Shown here one piece after another: positions 5,400 through 6,073 of a stretch of 6,073 nucleotides of DNA. The stretch is taken from positions 1-6,073 of the forward strand of contig PWZK01000009.1 in the NCBI GenBank assembly GCA_003567495.1, read 5' to 3'. Made by a program: the position numbers and the translations under genes. The notes under the pieces are model-generated. The model searched no databases. It was not told where the DNA came from and worked only from the letters and a program-made list of their open reading frames with translations. This DNA is from Candidatus Brocadiaceae bacterium. GTDB lineage: Bacteria > Planctomycetota > Brocadiia > SM23-32. Within the stretch, counting starts at the first letter, position 1; the number at the start of each line of letters is the position of its first letter.

Positions 5400-6073
5400 A
5401 TGAGTCCTATGAACAAGACATTCGATGTCAAGCGTCTTCCCGATCTGCTGTCACCTGACAGGCAGCGCAAGGACCTTGCCCGCCGGCGCCAGTCCGCTGT
5501 CTGGCGTGGAGAAAAGCCGGATCACTTTCCTATCTGTTTCTCCACCGGACTGACTGAGGAACAGGAACATATCCCGGATGCAAATTTCAAGGAAGCCTTT
5601 TACAGTAAAGAGCTTATGCTCTGCTCTCAATTACGTGCCGCCTGCGCTGTACCAAATGCGCGCAGTGATGCCGTCCCGTCCATCCGCTCCAACCTTGGAA
5701 CCGGTATCTTGCTCGCTTGCATCGGGCTCGAACAGACCGTCTATGACGACAAAATGCCATGGCTGCACGAACACCTTACCCGTAAGGATATCGCTAAGCT
5801 GGAACCAGCCGATATCAACATACAGGGCAGTTTTGCTCGGGGAATCGACCAGATGAGGTTTTTTAAAGATATTAATTTCGGCCATGTTCCAGGGCGGAAG
5901 CACGACCACCCATTTGAGCAAGACTTGGAGTTATGCCGACAAACCGGTACCGTGTATTTCGGAAACTGGCCGAAATATGAGGAAGAAACGGACCGGCAAT
6001 ATGTCCGCCGGCTTCCCAAATGGGCCGCCCGCGGTTGCCTGATACCACAGGTCGGTTGTGAGTGGGGAGAAGA
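5400..6073 (+). CDS. URO-D-family-like protein, 5' part only (cut by window edge)
   Basis: An open frame of 224 codons runs without a stop to the window end. An in-frame TAA at 5391-5393 limits the start to the ATG at 5400 or the one at 5409; only a GAGG 13 nt upstream supports 5400. There is no signal peptide or membrane segment. The stretch from WRGEKPDHFPI (35-45) through SDAVPSIRSNLGTGILLACIGLEQ (89-112), DDKMPWLHEHL (116-126) and LEPADI (134-139) resembles the N-terminal half of URO-D-superfamily proteins, corrinoid-type methyltransferase or URO-D paralogues that are common in anaerobes and PVC bacteria. The part after residue 150 (FGHVPGRKHDHPFEQDLELC) does not show the DTQGP-like segment I would expect, so the family call is tentative. 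Both other plus-strand frames were read across 5870-5970 and neither restores it. The gene is divergent from fhs, with a REPIN-like repeat in its upstream region. Confidence 0.6.
   Translation, partial: MSPMNKTFDVKRLPDLLSPDRQRKDLARRRQSAVWRGEKPDHFPICFSTGLTEEQEHIPDANFKEAFYSKELMLCSQLRAACAVPNARSDAVPSIRSNLGTGILLACIGLEQTVYDDKMPWLHEHLTRKDIAKLEPADINIQGSFARGIDQMRFFKDINFGHVPGRKHDHPFEQDLELCRQTGTVYFGNWPKYEEETDRQYVRRLPKWAARGCLIPQVGCEWGE

Overview
The window is bacterial DNA from a chromosome-like locus with moderate GC. It holds two complete housekeeping genes on the minus strand: fhs (formate--tetrahydrofolate ligase), then secA (preprotein translocase ATPase). A third gene on the plus strand is cut by the right edge and looks like a uroporphyrinogen-decarboxylase (URO-D)-family protein. 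SecA marks a bacterium. The eukaryote-like FTHFS motif variant, the longer NAKPE-type SecA motif, a URO-D-like paralogue and weak ribosome binding sites would suit the PVC group (Planctomycetota, Lentisphaerota, Kiritimatiellota or relatives). That placement is a low-confidence inference, not something the sequence proves.

Layout. Positions 1-218 hold the right part of a repeated element that abuts the secA stop codon. secA occupies 2873-219 (minus). Positions 2880-3161 hold a complete second copy of the element, with terminal inverted repeats and a TTAA duplication, wedged between secA and fhs. fhs occupies 4853-3162 (minus). The 546-bp divergent intergenic region (4854-5399) carries a candidate fhs promoter with a leader hairpin, a 14-bp perfect tandem duplication, a candidate plus-strand promoter, and an inverted pair of REP-like hairpins with GTAG ends (a REPIN/BIME-like unit, 5248-5328). 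The URO-D-like gene starts at 5400 and runs off the end.

How the parts relate. If the 282-bp element and one TTAA are removed, the fhs stop codon lies 2 nt from the secA ATG, so the two genes were probably an operon before the insertion. The other element copy also ends directly after a stop codon (TAG inside CTAG). Two 19-bp palindromes, exact reverse complements of each other, sit in the complete copy and are precisely absent from the other copy. This points to a smaller palindrome family nested inside the larger element. The non-coding repeats, not the genes, are the unusual part of this window. I found no defence system, CRISPR array, RNA gene or transposase.
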